Made by a program: the position numbers and the translations under genes. The notes under the pieces were generated by a model. That model was not told where the DNA came from. It was given only the letters and a program-made list of their open reading frames with translations, and did not search any database. From Sisyra terminalis (taxonomy: Eukaryota > Arthropoda > Insecta > Neuroptera > Sisyridae), in contig OY292277.1 in the NCBI GenBank assembly GCA_958496175.1, forward strand, positions 22,896,282-22,960,281: a stretch of DNA of 64,000 bases. Reading direction: 5' to 3'. Shown piece by piece: positions 1 to 13,350 of the stretch. Position 1 is the first letter of the stretch, and each line of letters begins with the position of its first letter.

Positions 1-59
1 TTTTTTAGTTGGAAGATAAATTATATTAAGAATTGGAAACGGATACACAGGCTCCAAAG

Positions 60-860
60 AACTACAACTAGAAGCAGGAGTAAAATGGGGTTGTATATTC
101 TCACTTATTCTCTTCAACAGGGGTTTCCAAGCTTTTTTGGATTCCGGCGCCTTCAATGTATCAGTTATTCTGCGGCCTCCCATATCAAATATCAAAGCAA
201 ACTAATGGACAAAAATCTGATATGCAAGTGACCCTTACACTAAATTGTAGCAGGGACGCCACGCTTGGACAATAGGGCACTAAGGTTTCCCGTAAAACGC
301 TCATACCGACTTATTCACTTCGGCGTAGCATACATCAGATTCAGTATTATGATTTAAGGAAGCAAATTTTGAAAACTTTTATTCCTTTTCGGAAAAAGGA
401 AGCCTCATGATTATTGTCACTAAAATTGAAAAAAAATCTTTAAGTACTTTTTTACTACTATCTATGAAATCGGTTTTTATTGTAAGCTTCTACTTCTTAC
501 AGCGAATATATGGATGGAACTTGATCAATGGGAAGGAATCTACTTTGGCGGTAAAAAAATAAACAACCTACGATATGCTGATGATACCCTTGGGATAGCA
601 ACCACTCAAGAAGAGCTACTTAAGATAATGCATAGTCTTATCAACCTCAACGAGAAGTACGGTCTTAAAATTAACAAAACATACGAAAATAATGACTTAA
701 CAGAACAAAGTAATAACTTACCAGAAATCAGAGAAATAAACGGTTGTGAAGTAGTCCCAAATATTATGTTCCTTGAAACACGAGGAACTTATATTGGAGG
801 ATGCAGTGAAGAAATCAAACAAAGTATAGCGATAACCAGAACAGCAACGAAAAAATAAAC
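60..860 (+). pseudogene. Non-LTR retrotransposon reverse transcriptase fragment
   Basis: Two reverse-transcriptase landmarks lie on this strand. Near 74-118 a frame reads AGVKWGCIFSLILFN, a worn version of the GV-QGC-LSP-LFN block of LINE polymerases. At 514-858 an open frame of 114 codons contains NNLRYADDTLGIA, with the YADD catalytic box, followed by the helical stretch usual after it (NEKYGLKINKTY). The region between is not open, so the copy is broken and 5'-truncated by the window edge. The tail EEIKQSIAITRTA resembles CR1/L2-like LINEs, but the clade is not certain. No intact element is present. Confidence 0.75.
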
Positions 861-1210
861 AAAAATATAGAAAAGAATATCTGTCCGGAAAACTAGTAAA
901 GTGAAATAAGCTAGCGCGTTGATTTTTCCAATCACCACATACGCATGTGAATTTTGGTCCCTAAAAACCGATAAGCAAAAATTGAAGCCTTCGAATGGGT
1001 ATTTACGTTAAATAAAATATAAAACCCAGTTGAGCGATCATTTCAATCATCTGGGTATCTCCTTTTTTGACATTAACGAGGAAACTAAAAGACCGAACTG
1101 AATATCTTTCTTTGATCTACCAAACTTTTTTTTTTCCTATGATCTGGGGGCCTCTCCTGCGAGTTCCTCTGCGCTGCGTCCTAAAAGGACTATTGCGCCC
1201 CAGTTTAATT

Positions 1211-1485
1211 TCAGTTCCAGTTAGTCAGGTCTGCTTCTGTCGGTCTCAGCAGACAGTCAACTGGATCTCTGTGTATGTTCCCCAGCTCATGTCCGGGTGG
1301 ACCAAGCGAGTTGAGACGACTTTGAGTCATGGCTGGGCAGTCAAATAGTTCGTGGGAGGCAGTTTCATCTTCCACGCCACATTTCCTGCAAGCTGCTGAC
1401 TCTGTGTTCTTCCCTATATTTTGGAGATGTTTCCTCAAATTGCAGTGTCCTGTCAATAGGCCTACCAGCGATCTACCAATCTACT
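1211..1485 (-). pseudogene. LINE C-terminal tail with CCHC-like zinc knuckle
   Basis: The minus-strand frame reads LLTGHCNLRKHLQNIG and then CRKCGVEDETASHELFDCPA, the gag-like/RNase-H-distal tail found at the end of many insect LINE ORF2 proteins, with its Cys-x2-Cys...His...Cys spacing. It ends in a stop at the lower coordinate. Upstream sequence on this strand is closed. It is oriented opposite to the reverse-transcriptase fragment next to it, so it is probably a separate 5'-truncated insertion. The plus-strand open frames over it are shadows. Confidence 0.7.
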
Positions 1486-1836
1486 ATTCCGATAGCGACT
1501 ACCGCCACTCATCACCATAAGTGATGCCTTTTCCAACGCATACGTTCATTAGATTTGATTATTGTCCATAGATAGATCGCGAATTGAAATGTTAAAAAAA
1601 TTAATAGTGGTACAGACTCCCTAATTTGCTACAATAACATTTTTTGTTTAATTTCCAACCATAAGGGGTGAAGCAAAGGATATGAATGTTTTTCATTCAG
1701 TATATAGTTCATATATATATAATTCAGTATATATACTGTATTGTCTATTTATACATATTGCATGTATACACGGTTGGTTACTTATACATACTGTATGCAT
1801 ACGCAGTTGGCTAATTTTACAAATATGAATCATGTA

Positions 1837-2743
1837 GGGGAACCTGGGGCGGAACGGGGTACCTTAAGTTTTAATTACAAATTACGAGAGATTTAAAGAA
1901 ATAATCTCATTGTTTTGTAATTTATATATTTATTTAATTCATTCTTTACAAATAAAAAAGGTTTTATTGATTTAAATAAATAATTAATATTAAAAATTTA
2001 GGTTTCAAAAACTAATGGAAATTTCCCATTCTGCCTCATCCCCAGGGGCACAATGGGAAATGAGTCTGGGGCGCAATAGGATACTTGTTATTGACTTAAT
2101 TCGCAGATAAAGACACTGTCATCATCTTGTTTAACCCAAAACATGCCAAATGTGCCCATTTTTAACAAATACTGCAGGAACACCAGCTTTCATTAGATTT
2201 GGAGTTTAAATTCTCACAGTATAAGAAAATTACCTCTGCATCTTCTGAACTTTCTTATATTTCTTATATATGGACTGTCGGCTAGTTTTCCTTATATATG
2301 TACGCACTATCTGCTGATAAAATAAAAATGTCTACCTGAATGGGAAATACTATCTGAATGGTATACCCCATTTCGCCCCACCCATTGTGCCCCAAAGCAC
2401 CTTTCACACAAGCACGACTATTATGGCAGGATATATATTGGTTATATTTGAATTATCACTAGGCTTTTAGTTAGTCAACAGTATGTTTTAACAAACATAT
2501 TATGTTAATATTTAAACAAAAATTAGAACATAGGATAATTACCTTAGAGTTACTTTGCAAAAATTAGAATTCGGAAACGTTTATTTCGACTTTTGGTAAA
2601 AATAAAAACGACTGCACTCTTTACTGGCGATAGCCACTTTTTATAATGCAGCACAGTTAATTGAACATTGAGTATGATTTTTACGCGTTTTTGTCACCTT
2701 TAACAAGCGTTAATTCTATTTCTCATTCCGCCCCATGTTCCCA
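1837..2743. mobile_element. Non-autonomous DNA transposon, TIR GGGGAAC-TGGGGCGGAA
   Basis: The left end reads GGGGAACCTGGGGCGGAA after a TA. The right end, reverse-complemented, reads GGGAACATGGGGCGGAAT next to TA. Inverted ends with a TA target suggest a Tc1/mariner/pogo-type non-autonomous element. Inside, at about 2030-2090 and 2355-2400, are further runs of the same GGGGC/GCCCC words, so the interior may contain older nested ends. No transposase is seen. Confidence 0.55.
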
Positions 2744-2787
2744 TACCATATATAAACTAACTCTTTATTAATAGAGAATAGACTAGG

Positions 2788-3246
2788 AAATGCAATACCA
2801 TTAAAAATTTTCAATACCGATCTTTTGGTATTTTCGTTTTTAGAACCGGTAATATTACTATAAATATTACTAACACTAATAAAAGTAAGCAAAATTGAAA
2901 GTTACTAACCAAAAGGTTGTATTATATATTATTATTACTTAGGGGTTGTTCTAATGCATGCCAAACACAATTAAATCATAAAACATTACCCAAAACTAAC
3001 AGCCTTCACTCCCAATTTGCATCTAGGTGCTCAAGCAACACTGAACTATTTCTCTAATGTGTATATCTTTCCTAATTTGCTATAGTGAAGGGGAATACCC
3101 TCAGGGAATCCTTTTGTTTCTAAAAAGTACGTTTACTGATACCCCGAATCAAACGTATCATGTATCAACTAGCGCCAATGTTCCCATACCGAAAATATCA
3201 ATATTAATACCAAAGAAAATTTGGTAAGTATCCAGGTATTGCATTC
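2788..3246. mobile_element. MITE with AATGCAATACC inverted ends
   Basis: AATGCAATACC at the left and GGTATTGCATT at the right form inverted termini. The next bases on each side also pair loosely (words around ATTTTGGTATT). The interior is AT-rich and non-coding. No target duplication was identified with confidence. Confidence 0.4.
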
Positions 3247-5586
3247 TTTTGCATGTACTAATTGTTCCAAAAATAATCATTAAAAACATTTATCATATGC
3301 TGGATTGTCGTCATAAACTAGCATGCACAGATATGTATAAACAGTCAATTGCATGTACTGACATATACCTACAATATGTTTAAATAACCACATCCTTTTT
3401 TTAGGATGGAAAATTTCCCTAAACTATCGAATTACAGATTACAGGCATTCTAGTAATTAAGAATTTATCATCTGGAGGGAAGAGTAAGGGGTGATTAGAG
3501 AAGTAATAATGAAAAACTACTTGATTAAGTACTTAGGTACCTTCAAACTGAAAAAAAAAACACTAATTTTATTTTTCCTAGAATACTTCATAAACATGGA
3601 AATTTCTCAAATTTAGGAATGGATTTTTAAGGTGAAAATAAAATAAATGAAAATCATAATAGCTGTGATACAATAAGTTTACCATTTGTACTCGTAATGA
3701 TTTTTTTTAATGCGGCTCCATTAAAAAATGCGAGTACGTCGTAAAACTAAGTTTATATGTTATTAAATACGGAATTCTAAAAACCATTAATATTTGTGCA
3801 TTATAAATACCACATTATATGTAACGATAATGAAACGAAAACTGTACTTACTTATAAAATCAAGATTTGCAACTTTCTGTGTTCAGTTATCTAAAATAAA
3901 AAAAAACAACTCATTCGTCATTATGAGAGGTATGTAATTAAATCTAATTATTGTGACATTAAAATAATTGTTTATATGAAGAAATAACTAAAACCGCTCG
4001 GCCTATACCATTCCGTTAGCTCACATGCCTTAAATCTGAATCACAATAATGAAATTATCTCGGACGATAGAGCAAAATTTGTCTTTAATTGTAGCACTAA
4101 TTGAATTTTTAATTACTCATTTAATTTCTCATTTGTATTTTAATCGATGTCAGTTGAAAAAATCATTTCAATTTCGTGACTGAAATTAATTCGGGAAAAT
4201 GTCCGTGCTCTGTCGAGAAAAGCACCAGAAAGAACAGGTGAAAAGAAATTATGGGCTATTGTATTGTAGGATAAAGCTGGTTGCTTAAAATTCGGTAATA
4301 TTAAAGCATTTTGGTCAGCGTGTAGCTGGTTACAAGAAACAGTTTTTCCGGATGTGGAATCACCATTCCTCCTTTTGTTCAATGTATGAAAATTAATTAA
4401 CTTAAACGTGGATTAAATTCAATTTTATTATATCGAAGCGAATTCAATAACCCTCACTTTCTCGCAATCGTATACTACAAAATTACTTTTCCCCAGCTCG
4501 TTATTCAGATGAAAATTAATTAAGAAAGAGCAAACTCTGCTTGTTTCATTATACTACCGCTAGTTAATTTTCTATGCACAATACAAAGAACATCAAAAAT
4601 TTATAAATAGTACAAACAAGTGGCAAAAGTTGAGAAATAAGCGGCCGATAGAAAAAGTTTAATGAAATTTCCGACCATTATTATTATTGTTTCTGAAGCA
4701 CATCTGTTGAAATTGCATTTCAAGTGGAAAAAGCGTAAGACTTCAACCACTTCGCTGGCTTTATTAGAAAATGTTGCTACGTTCAAGTGGCCGGTTTTAG
4801 ATTCATACATCCTAAACATTGACACCATATATTATGTAATCTTCTTTTTTTTCTCAGTTATTTTCAAAACCGGGTAATTTCTTGTTTGGCTAAAGTTTTC
4901 ACATTAAGAATGCGACGACGTGCAACTCTTCCCTCGCGTCATCGAAGACATGCTACCAAAACTGAACCTCCTACTGCCTTTCTGAGTGAGTTTTCCAAGT
5001 AAACGGCCATTTGTTATTATACTCGATGTTAAAGTTTACAAACTTTCGGAACAACGAATGAAGGAGGATGGGAACGAGGTTTATTATATAAAAAGGGGAT
5101 AAAGGGACATGGGACACGGGGATACCAAGAACACACAACAGTTTATTATTTTGATCCCATTGTAAATCATTTCTGAAGCGGTAGAAAAATGTTTGATTTA
5201 TATCAAACTCGTTCATGGATTTTAATATCCGTTTAAAACTTATATATCCAAATCCTAACGTGTTAGAATATTATTTTTTTCAATCAATTGATTCAATGAT
5301 TTTAACATTTTCGAATCCTACAAAGTATAAATAAAATGAAAAAATAAACGAACAGTTACAGAAATATTTTTATATATTCAGTATAACATCTTCGAAAAAA
5401 AACTAATATGATAATTTGATAAGAATTTTATCTAACGATTATGACACAAAATAATATAGACTTACTTTTGTTGTAATGGTAAATATGATAATTTTTAGCA
5501 ATCGTAAATCTTAAAAAATTAAATTTTTGAAATATATCGAAAAAATTATAACTTTTACTGACTTTAAAAAGTTGCATTGGTCTATG
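3247..5586. other. AT-rich region without recognised gene
   Basis: The few open frames here (for example 4140-4382 minus and 4662-4877 plus) are short. They match no family that I recognise and show no splice-site pattern or codon bias that would support them. I see no coding feature. Confidence 0.6.
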
Positions 5587-6220
5587 CAGTCCCTAGCCAT
5601 ATCAATAGACGCACTATAGGTTTTGTATAAAACCTGAAGTAAGAGCTATTTTATTTCGGAACCATATTTTTGATTGGTTTTTAAATTGGTTTTAAATTTC
5701 CTCTACAAATTTTATTTATCACGCTTATTACCAATTAGCGTGACCAAAAATCATATTTATTAAAAATAAATTTTCACCATCAAATTAATTAAACATTTTC
5801 TTAATTATGGTGAGCAGAATTGTTTAATATTTAATTGAAAGCTCGTTCACTGATATTTAAGTTCCCATTCTGCGTAGTATACTATCTATGTAGGACAATA
5901 CTGTCTGCTGTATTTGTGGATGATGATTTCAGACGTGAATATTTTTTTAAGGGCTATTTTTGTGTTGTGACCACCTCTTTGGCTATTTTTTTCTTCAGCA
6001 ACTTCTACATGTTTTTATTGGGCTTCAAATCAAGGCTGTTATCCTAAAGCAGGTTAATAGGGATAATAAACAAGATTTTACCCTTATTCAGAAAATATAT
6101 TTCTTAAAAATCAATACAACTTTTACCTACTTTTAACTAAGCCATATTAAATTTAATTTAGTAGAATTTGTACATTTTGTATAGAATTTTAAGTGGGTCT
6201 AAAAATATGGCCAGGGATTG
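5587..6220 (-). mobile_element. Tc1-like transposon, internally deleted (copy 1)
   Basis: The left end reads CAGTCCCTAGCCATATCAAT and the right end, reverse-complemented, CAATCCCTGGCCATATTTTT, both followed by a TAGAC word. On the minus strand a worn frame has SLDLKPNKNM in place of the Tc1 transposase motif SPDLNPIENLW, which carries the last acidic residue of the catalytic triad. The element is about 0.63 kb and a full Tc1 is about 1.6 kb, so most of the transposase is gone. The same family recurs at 13817-14425. The plus-strand frame at 5835-6047 is a shadow. Confidence 0.7.
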
Positions 6221-6779
6221 TACTTGTACACCATCCATATATTTTATATAATATGATAAAGAAATAGTGAACCAAATAAATATATGTTCTACAATACTAT
6301 TGAAGAAAATACCATTTCTTGCTTCAGGTACATATTTCGATTGCAAAATTATAATTATATCATAGTCATCAAGAACTGAGTAAAATAAATATAGTAAAAT
6401 AAAAAGTGTTTGGAGGAAGCTTAGGTGCAATACGATTTTGAACGACCCTCACAATATTAAATTCTCAATCTATACCATCGATAAACGGTGTCCATTCATG
6501 GTGCTTCTTCTCCAAAATTTGATTTAAGTTCATTAATGCATTTATTTTTTGAGATAATTTACGTTAAAAATTGAAAAAAAATATCGTTCCAAAATGTTTT
6601 CTAGTCAATCACATTTTTTTTTTTGAAAATTTGAAATTTTTTATCACTCTAAACCAATGCTTCCCACAATGTTTTCGTGGAACCCTAGAGCTCTCCATGA
6701 CAAGTTGATTTTGAAATATTCGTAAGATAAACTATAATATTTTCATAACAATGCATCAAACTCTTAATGTAAGGCATTA

Positions 6780-7040
6780 GGGGACAATCATTAATTACGT
6801 CAGGTATTTAGGGGTGCTGGGCAAAAAATTATTTATTAATTATTTTAAAATTGTGTCTTTAAATAAATCTAATGTAGTCGAAGCAAAAATTAAACTCATT
6901 TACATTGCAAATACGAATTTTGAAAAATCACTCGTTATATTAGGGGAGGAAGTCGAGCAAAATCTCAGGAAATTCTACTAAGGGGAGAGGGTGGATCGAA
7001 AAATAGCTAAAATTATCTTTCTTCATTAATGGATGCCCCC
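6780..7040. mobile_element. MITE family B, copy 1
   Basis: GGGGACAATCATTAATTACG at the left and a right end that reverse-complements to GGGGGCATCCATTAATG form inverted termini. The interior shares with 10027-10330 the string CTCATTTACATTGCAAATAC and the words GGGGAG and GTCGAGCAAAATCTC. Confidence 0.6.
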
Positions 7041-7539
7041 TTACTGATACATTTCTAATAAATTTGTAAAATTCAGTTAAATAACCGATACCAACGCTGA
7101 TATCAATGTCCGTCTAAAATTACTACTACTAAAGTAGTTTACAATAATTTTAGGTCTAGCAAGGGTTCCATGATCCATAAAAACTTCCATAAGGATTTCA
7201 TCGGAAAAAAAATTTGGGAAAACTAGCTCTAATATAAATATTGCTTGGAAGTTCGAACTTTCAGACACATATAGGAGGCAAAACTGTTAAATTTAAGATA
7301 GTTTATCAAGGTTTTCCTATTATTAAAACTTTTTGAGCTCCTCTCGTGTATATGGTTCATGGTTGATGCATTTTTGATGCAATTGCATTGCATTACATCT
7401 AAATTATAATATTTTCATAAGTACTAAAAAAGATCCCTTATCGGTTTGCAATCTAGAACTACTGAAGTTTTGAATAGACGATACCCATTATAGTTTTACT
7501 TACTCCCAGCCTCCTGAGATTTATTACTGGATAAAGGCG

Positions 7540-7690
7540 TCTTACATTTCTCTCCATTCCTCTTGGTCATATGCTGTTTGGATCCAGTTCCTACCAAACA
7601 CCTTCGCCAGGTCCCAGGTCGTTTGACCATTTTAGTGACGGCTTCCCTTTTAGTCATCCATGAGGCTTCGACCTCCAGTTATCTGCATAA
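7540..7690 (-). pseudogene. LINE ORF2 C-terminal remnant
   Basis: On the minus strand one frame reads AKVFGRNWIQTAYDQEEWREM and then stops. Just upstream, in a shifted frame, is PSLKWSNDL. Together they match the last block of many non-LTR polymerases (RW-DDI...NWI-TAQDREEW). The frame break shows it is dead. Confidence 0.6.
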
Positions 7691-10026
7691 TATGAGTCAC
7701 ATTTGTATTATTCTGCCAAGAATACGACTGGCTAGAAATAAAGGAAAATATTGACAAAAATAATATTTGTCAAGGAGGTGGGAGGAATTCCTTGAAATTT
7801 TTGATCATCCACGTAATGAAAATTTTAAATAAAGCCACGTTTTGGCATTCTTTTCAAGTTCTATCTGATGTTGATTTTCACAAACGATAAAAATGTACCA
7901 TATATATGAAAAGCGTGTCCATTCTTGTTTTGATTTTTGTCAGTTTGGAAAAGTTGCCTCAATCGAAAAGTGTGATAAATATGTTTGAAATCTTAAAAAA
8001 AACACATAATGTGTTAATTCACAAATTTATATTCAACAATTTATCATGGGAAAAGTTGATTTTCACCATCGATGAAAATATTTGAGTGAAAAGCCTATTT
8101 AATGATGTCTCCATTCTTGTGATTTTAAAACATTTTCTGAAAATACATATTACAGGAAAAAATTATGTCGTAAAAGCCTTTTTTTTCTCAAATTTTTTGG
8201 CTGGGAGAAGGTTCTGTTGTTGTTTCTTATTTTTTTATTATTGAATAATATTTTGCTACATTTTACTACATTTTTGTTTTTTTGTATCGTTAAAAATTAT
8301 ATTTTTTACATTTTCCTATATCAATGACTAAATAATTAATTTTTCGTAATTAATTAATTACTACTAAACTATTTTGTCATAAACGAAACGTTTTTTTTCA
8401 CTAATCTCTACAAATGATTTCCCATTGATTGGCAAAAAAAAAACTTGAAAATTTTGTTGTCTAATCGGAAAAGGGCTTAATATCTTTGCAAACGGGCAAA
8501 AAAAAAACATCCTTCAAAAATTGTATTTCTTTAACTCAATTAAAGGTTGAATACTTGTGATCTAGATACTAAAGTTCAGTGTTCATTGTAGTAAAACTAT
8601 CTTTCAAAGTACATATTATATCTAATGTAGGTAATACAATAACACAATGATTTACTAAAATATGTATAAGCGGTAGTTATACTTATGTATACATAGTATT
8701 TGTTTTTTCGAAAAAAAAGGCTCTGTTATTTCTGATATAATATTATATTTCAACTTATTAATGAGAATAAAATTTCTGTTATTTTATTCCGCTTTTATAT
8801 TTTTTTTTATTATTTCATTGTTAATGTTCTGTAAAGACTCATTACTCCATTGTAATCAAATAAACAGAATTAGTTCTAATATAGCAAGTATTATATATAC
8901 ATGACTTACAGAACAGACTAGGAGGTACTTTCAACAATATTAATTATTTTTTTTATTAAACGATATATGACAACATTTCTAATTTATGAGTTTTATTACG
9001 TATTTTAACTTCACATATTTTAAAATTAATTTTATGAGTCATAGATCTAAATAAAACAAGATTTTTGTGAAATGTTTCACAACTTTATATATACTCGTAA
9101 ATATATTGGCCATTAGGTGTATCTTGAATGACATTTTTTTGCTTTATATGACTGAAAACCATTTTCTGGTTTGGTCAGTCAATATATCGTAATTACGATC
9201 GTATGAATGAACAAGTGAATGAATGCAGTTTCAACAGTAATCTCCGTTATGACTCTTTGTCCTCTTTTTATTCCAATAAAAATCTGTATAATATTGAGTT
9301 ACAATATATAATGTACTCCATTACCGTATGAAAATGCGAAGCTTTGTAATACAAATAAAATTCAAAAGCAATGAAGTTATAGAAATTGAATCGTTGAGGT
9401 TTAAAGATTGAATAAACCGAATGATATAAATTTATTTATAGATTTTACATATGATTTGATGCATATTGAATTTTGTTTGATGCATTAATAATTTCATATA
9501 TTTAATAAGTAAAGCGTATTATAAACTACTCTATTTACGTTTATGGGGTGCAGATAGGTTGATGCAGAATGTATATATATAATAATATTATTGTATAATG
9601 GATATTGTATATAGTATGTACCTACAGTATCGCATGAAACTCTTGTTTGTAAATTGCATATCGTATAAATTTGGCATTGTAAGGGGTTTTAATCGGCAGT
9701 GGCGTCATTTTCAAAGCACATTTTAGTAACTTATACTAACATGATTCTGACAACGGAAAATGAGAATGAGGTAAAGTCAGAAAGTTACACATTGTCTAAT
9801 ATGTGCGCTTGTAACAAATTTCATAATGTTGCTAATTGGGCAAAGTTATTAACAATAAACAACGAAAATATAAAAATAAGGGAACCGGAAAGTAATGTCG
9901 TTTTTTTAACATATAAGTAAAGTATAAAATTTTGGAACAAGTTTTAAATTTCAATCAATGATTTTATCAACTTCAATATAATAATTTGTAATTCCAAATT
10001 ATTAAAAAGTTGATTTTTAAGCTAAA
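7691..10026. other. AT-rich region without recognised gene
   Basis: Long A and T runs and scattered short frames, none recognised. The frame at 9699-9920 plus (73 codons) has no visible domain, splice signals or homologue that I know. Confidence 0.55.
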
Positions 10027-10330
10027 GGGGACATCCATTAATTACGTGTGGCATTTAGAGGAGAGTAGGTGTCGAGCAAAATCTCTCACAATCTCACATG
10101 GGGGAGAGGATGTTCTCGACAAATATCAAGTAATTTTTTAAAATTATTCTTTTAATTAATATAATGTAATTGAAGCATAGGTTAACTCATTTACATTGCA
10201 AATACGCATTGCAAAAAATCTCACGTGATATTAGAGGAATGGATCGAGTAAAACCACATGAAATCTCACCAAGGGGGAGGGCGGGTCGAAAAAAAGCTAC
10301 TATTGCTTCAAGTAATTAGTGGATACCCCC
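10027..10330. mobile_element. MITE family B, copy 2
   Basis: The left terminus GGGGACATCCATTAATTACG pairs with the right terminus, which reverse-complements to GGGGGTATCCACTAATTAC. The interior is recognisably the same as 6780-7040, including the repeated GGGGGAG...GTCGA words near both ends. Non-coding. Confidence 0.65.
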
Positions 10331-12568
10331 AAATAGCAGAAAATTACATTTTGAGCATCATTAAAGTTTCTATTTTTCTTAGAAAATGTTATAGCAACTG
10401 AAACTAATAGAAATCCAATGCAATAACCTCAAACAATTAGGCTCAACCTCCCGCCCCCCTTTTCAAATGATTTTTTTTTTGTAAAGGAGTCTTGCATTAT
10501 AGTGTTGCAAAATACAGTTTTCTTTTTTGGTATTGCTGCGAAATTGTCGGTACTTAGTTGATCAACCATGATTGATAAGGAACATTTGATAGCTCCTCGA
10601 CTGGCTGACATAGACTTGGTACCACTTCCTCCTTTAACATCGTAATGTTTAAAAACTGTGTCATTTTTGGTTGATACGAATTAGAGAACTTAAAATTATC
10701 TGATTTAAACTTAAAAAAAATCATTTAGAACTAATGAAAATCAATGCACTTGGATAAATAATGAAAATGTTTTTCGTACTAACTTTGCATTACTACCATG
10801 TAAAACTCGAGATCATACAAAATCAATTTTGTATTCCTTCGGATATTTGTCTAACGATTTTAATGTATAATTCAAAATAATTAATTTTAATCTATTACGA
10901 ATTACCAAGTCACTCTAATCATAAAATGTTTTTAGTACAACGTCAAAATAACTTATAAGTCGATAAAGAGCAATTAAATGTCAATAGGTTCAGAAACGAC
11001 CATTCCAGCTCCCCTTTTATTAAAAAAAAATATATATATTTTTCTCTTTGGATTGAAAAAAAAACGAAGTTAAAAGCAGAAATGTATGTATGGAATAATA
11101 GAAAACTATTATAAAATATTTATACAATTGTATAATTTTCTGTTTATCGTCAAAAGCGTTTCCGCGTTTCCGCATTGGTGCATCATTTTTCTAAAGATGC
11201 TATTACAAAGTAGTTGTCGGTGGCTGTAAAATTTGAATTGTAAAATTTTGATTTGAAAATTCACATTTCGTTTAGTTTATTTGAATTTGAGGGAAAATAG
11301 GATGGAGCTTAATTCGCTTTATATTCCCAAGACGCTTTCCTTAAATCTGAGCTTTTGACGTAATGATAATAAATATTGGATGTTTGAAATTGAAATAAAA
11401 ATGAAACAAAAATGAAAAGTCGAACATTTTGAAATATATGTCAGCCTGTTATCACTTTAGTTATTCCTTTTAATTTACAAAAATGAAACGTTTTTTGCTG
11501 TTGTCGATTGTCAATATTTTGGCTTGTCTATTCTGCTGGTTTCGTTCATTTAGTTTGTTTGAGTTATAGATAGACAGTAAATCATTGGTGTATTGCTGGT
11601 TGTATTTCATATTTGGTTTTAAATAATGCCGCGTGATATTTCAATTTGATAAACAATGTTATCATCAATGTGGTGCAGTTTTAAACTAGTTCTGTTTTAT
11701 TTCTCATGCAAAGAAAAAAAATTGGTTTTGCAATCATTTTAATTGAAAATTGTTGATGTTTCTTCAGTTTGGTCTAATTGTTTTAATTTGTGGTTACATT
11801 GTAAAATTGAAATTTGTGTAGGTAAATTATGAACTTATTTTGTTATTTGTTTCATTTTTAATGTTTCTAAATTCGAAAGATAAGAAAATTTATCAGAAAT
11901 TTTTAACAATGAACTCGATTTAAAGAATCATCTTAATGAAAAACAAAAATAAAGTACGATTTTAAAATTGAAGGTCACATAACATCATATCGTAGATTCC
12001 TAAATGTGCTCTATTTCCTCCTCTCTTTCCTTTAGCAGCAGTTTTCTTCTTTTTGATAAATTGTGATTTATCGTTATAAAATACCTTCTATGCTGCAATA
12101 AAAAGATGTTTTTGCATTATTCAAAAAATTTCAAAAGCATCACAAGAAATCGCTTTATATTAAGTTAGAAAAGCTTTTCTTTTCGTCACTTTACTGTAGA
12201 CGTTAGCTAGACAAATATAACTCCTTAGTTTAGTATCACAATTTATTGATTTGTTAAAGTAGTATTATATGCTGCTTAAAATTTATAAAAATAAATAAAA
12301 TTTAAAACTATATACGATACCGAAGTTAAGTTTTTCAATTAGTGAGAAAAACAGTAACAAATGGTACAATTTAAAAAATAACTTTCCTCTTTACCAATTT
12401 TTCTTCGTTTTGAATTTTGATGTGGAAATTTAGCTAAGATTCTATTCGTTATTCCAAGTATACCCGGCCTTACAAGTTTGGTTAATATCAATATTTTTTC
12501 CTTACTAGTGTTTTAATCTTCTTATTCTTCAAAGCTGAAGATTGATAATTACCAAGGTAAATAAAGTT
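10331..12568. other. AT-rich region without recognised gene
   Basis: No frame here carries a motif that I recognise. There is a short C-run around 10450 and A/T homopolymers throughout. Confidence 0.5.
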
Positions 12569-12656
12569 ATGATGATTACACAAGGAATACTCCGAGGAGC
12601 CTTATATGCAATGGTTCCAATTGTCTTCTATATCCTTATGTCGTTAACTCTTGGTG
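12569..12656 (+). other. Possible orphan first coding exon (hydrophobic leader)
   Basis: Starting at a double ATG, 29 codons read a short polar start and then a hydrophobic run (LYAMVPIVFYILMSLTLG) that would serve as a signal peptide or membrane segment. The frame runs straight into a strong donor, G|GTAAGT. No matching downstream exon could be identified on the plus strand. It may be a chance hydrophobic frame in AT-rich DNA. Confidence 0.15.
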
Positions 12657-13184
12657 GTAAGTTTTTACGCCTTTGGAGCTGATTTCTTAACTTCAGAAAA
12701 AAAGAGTATCCTACACAAAACATTGGTCCTTATGGTGTTCTATTATCCCGTTTTACATTCGATACCCCTCTGTTTAGCCGTCATAACGGGTACTCGTCTC
12801 CAATTGGCGAAGTACTGACTAGGTTTTCACTTCTGGAACAAAATCTGGAATCTAGATGTATTACTCATTACTCTTCACTACTTTTGAGAATTATTGCAGT
12901 ATTCATACGTATTTCAATACGTTGCATAAATTGCACTTGAGGAGGGGGACATTACATTTTTGATAAATAGAGGTAGAGACGATAAGTTGGAGCAAAATAA
13001 AAACAGAGATTGGAAGTAAGTGTTCTCAACATAAACGCTTTTTATTAAAATTATTGGAATTTTCAGTATTACAACTTTATCAAAAATAAAAAATAAAAGT
13101 AATACTTTTTGTGATGTCGTAACTACGTGCCTAAAATAACTTAAGAGTAAATGTATTAGCAAATATTGTACTTAATGATCCAAA

Positions 13185-13350
13185 ACGCAGGTATAATAGG
13201 AGCAAAAATATTTGTGACGTATTGTCCAGATAAGTATTTCTATTGCCAAGCAATTTTTCTCAGTGGTCGTAGTAGAAGTGGTTGGCAGTAGAAATATGTA
13301 TTTGGGCAATACATCACAAATATTTTTGTTTGAACTTCTGTTCAAATTTA
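13185..13350. mobile_element. Foldback element family D, copy 1
   Basis: Two arms of about 55 bases are inverted copies: the left arm carries AAAAATATTTGTGACGTATT and the right arm the complement of AAAAATATTTGTGATGTATT. Both arms contain the family words TTGCCCA and AAATA. The same words recur near 16900-17050, 48043-48250 and 50650-50860. Confidence 0.6.

Noticed and set aside
1067..1348. 93-codon plus-strand frame
   Set aside because: Antisense shadow of the LINE zinc-knuckle tail at 1211-1485.
5835..6047. 70-codon plus-strand frame
   Set aside because: Lies inside a Tc1 remnant, antisense to the transposase. A shadow.
6158..6430. 90-codon hydrophobic minus-strand frame
   Set aside because: Overlaps a Tc1 end. 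Low-complexity hydrophobic residues are expected from AT-rich DNA.
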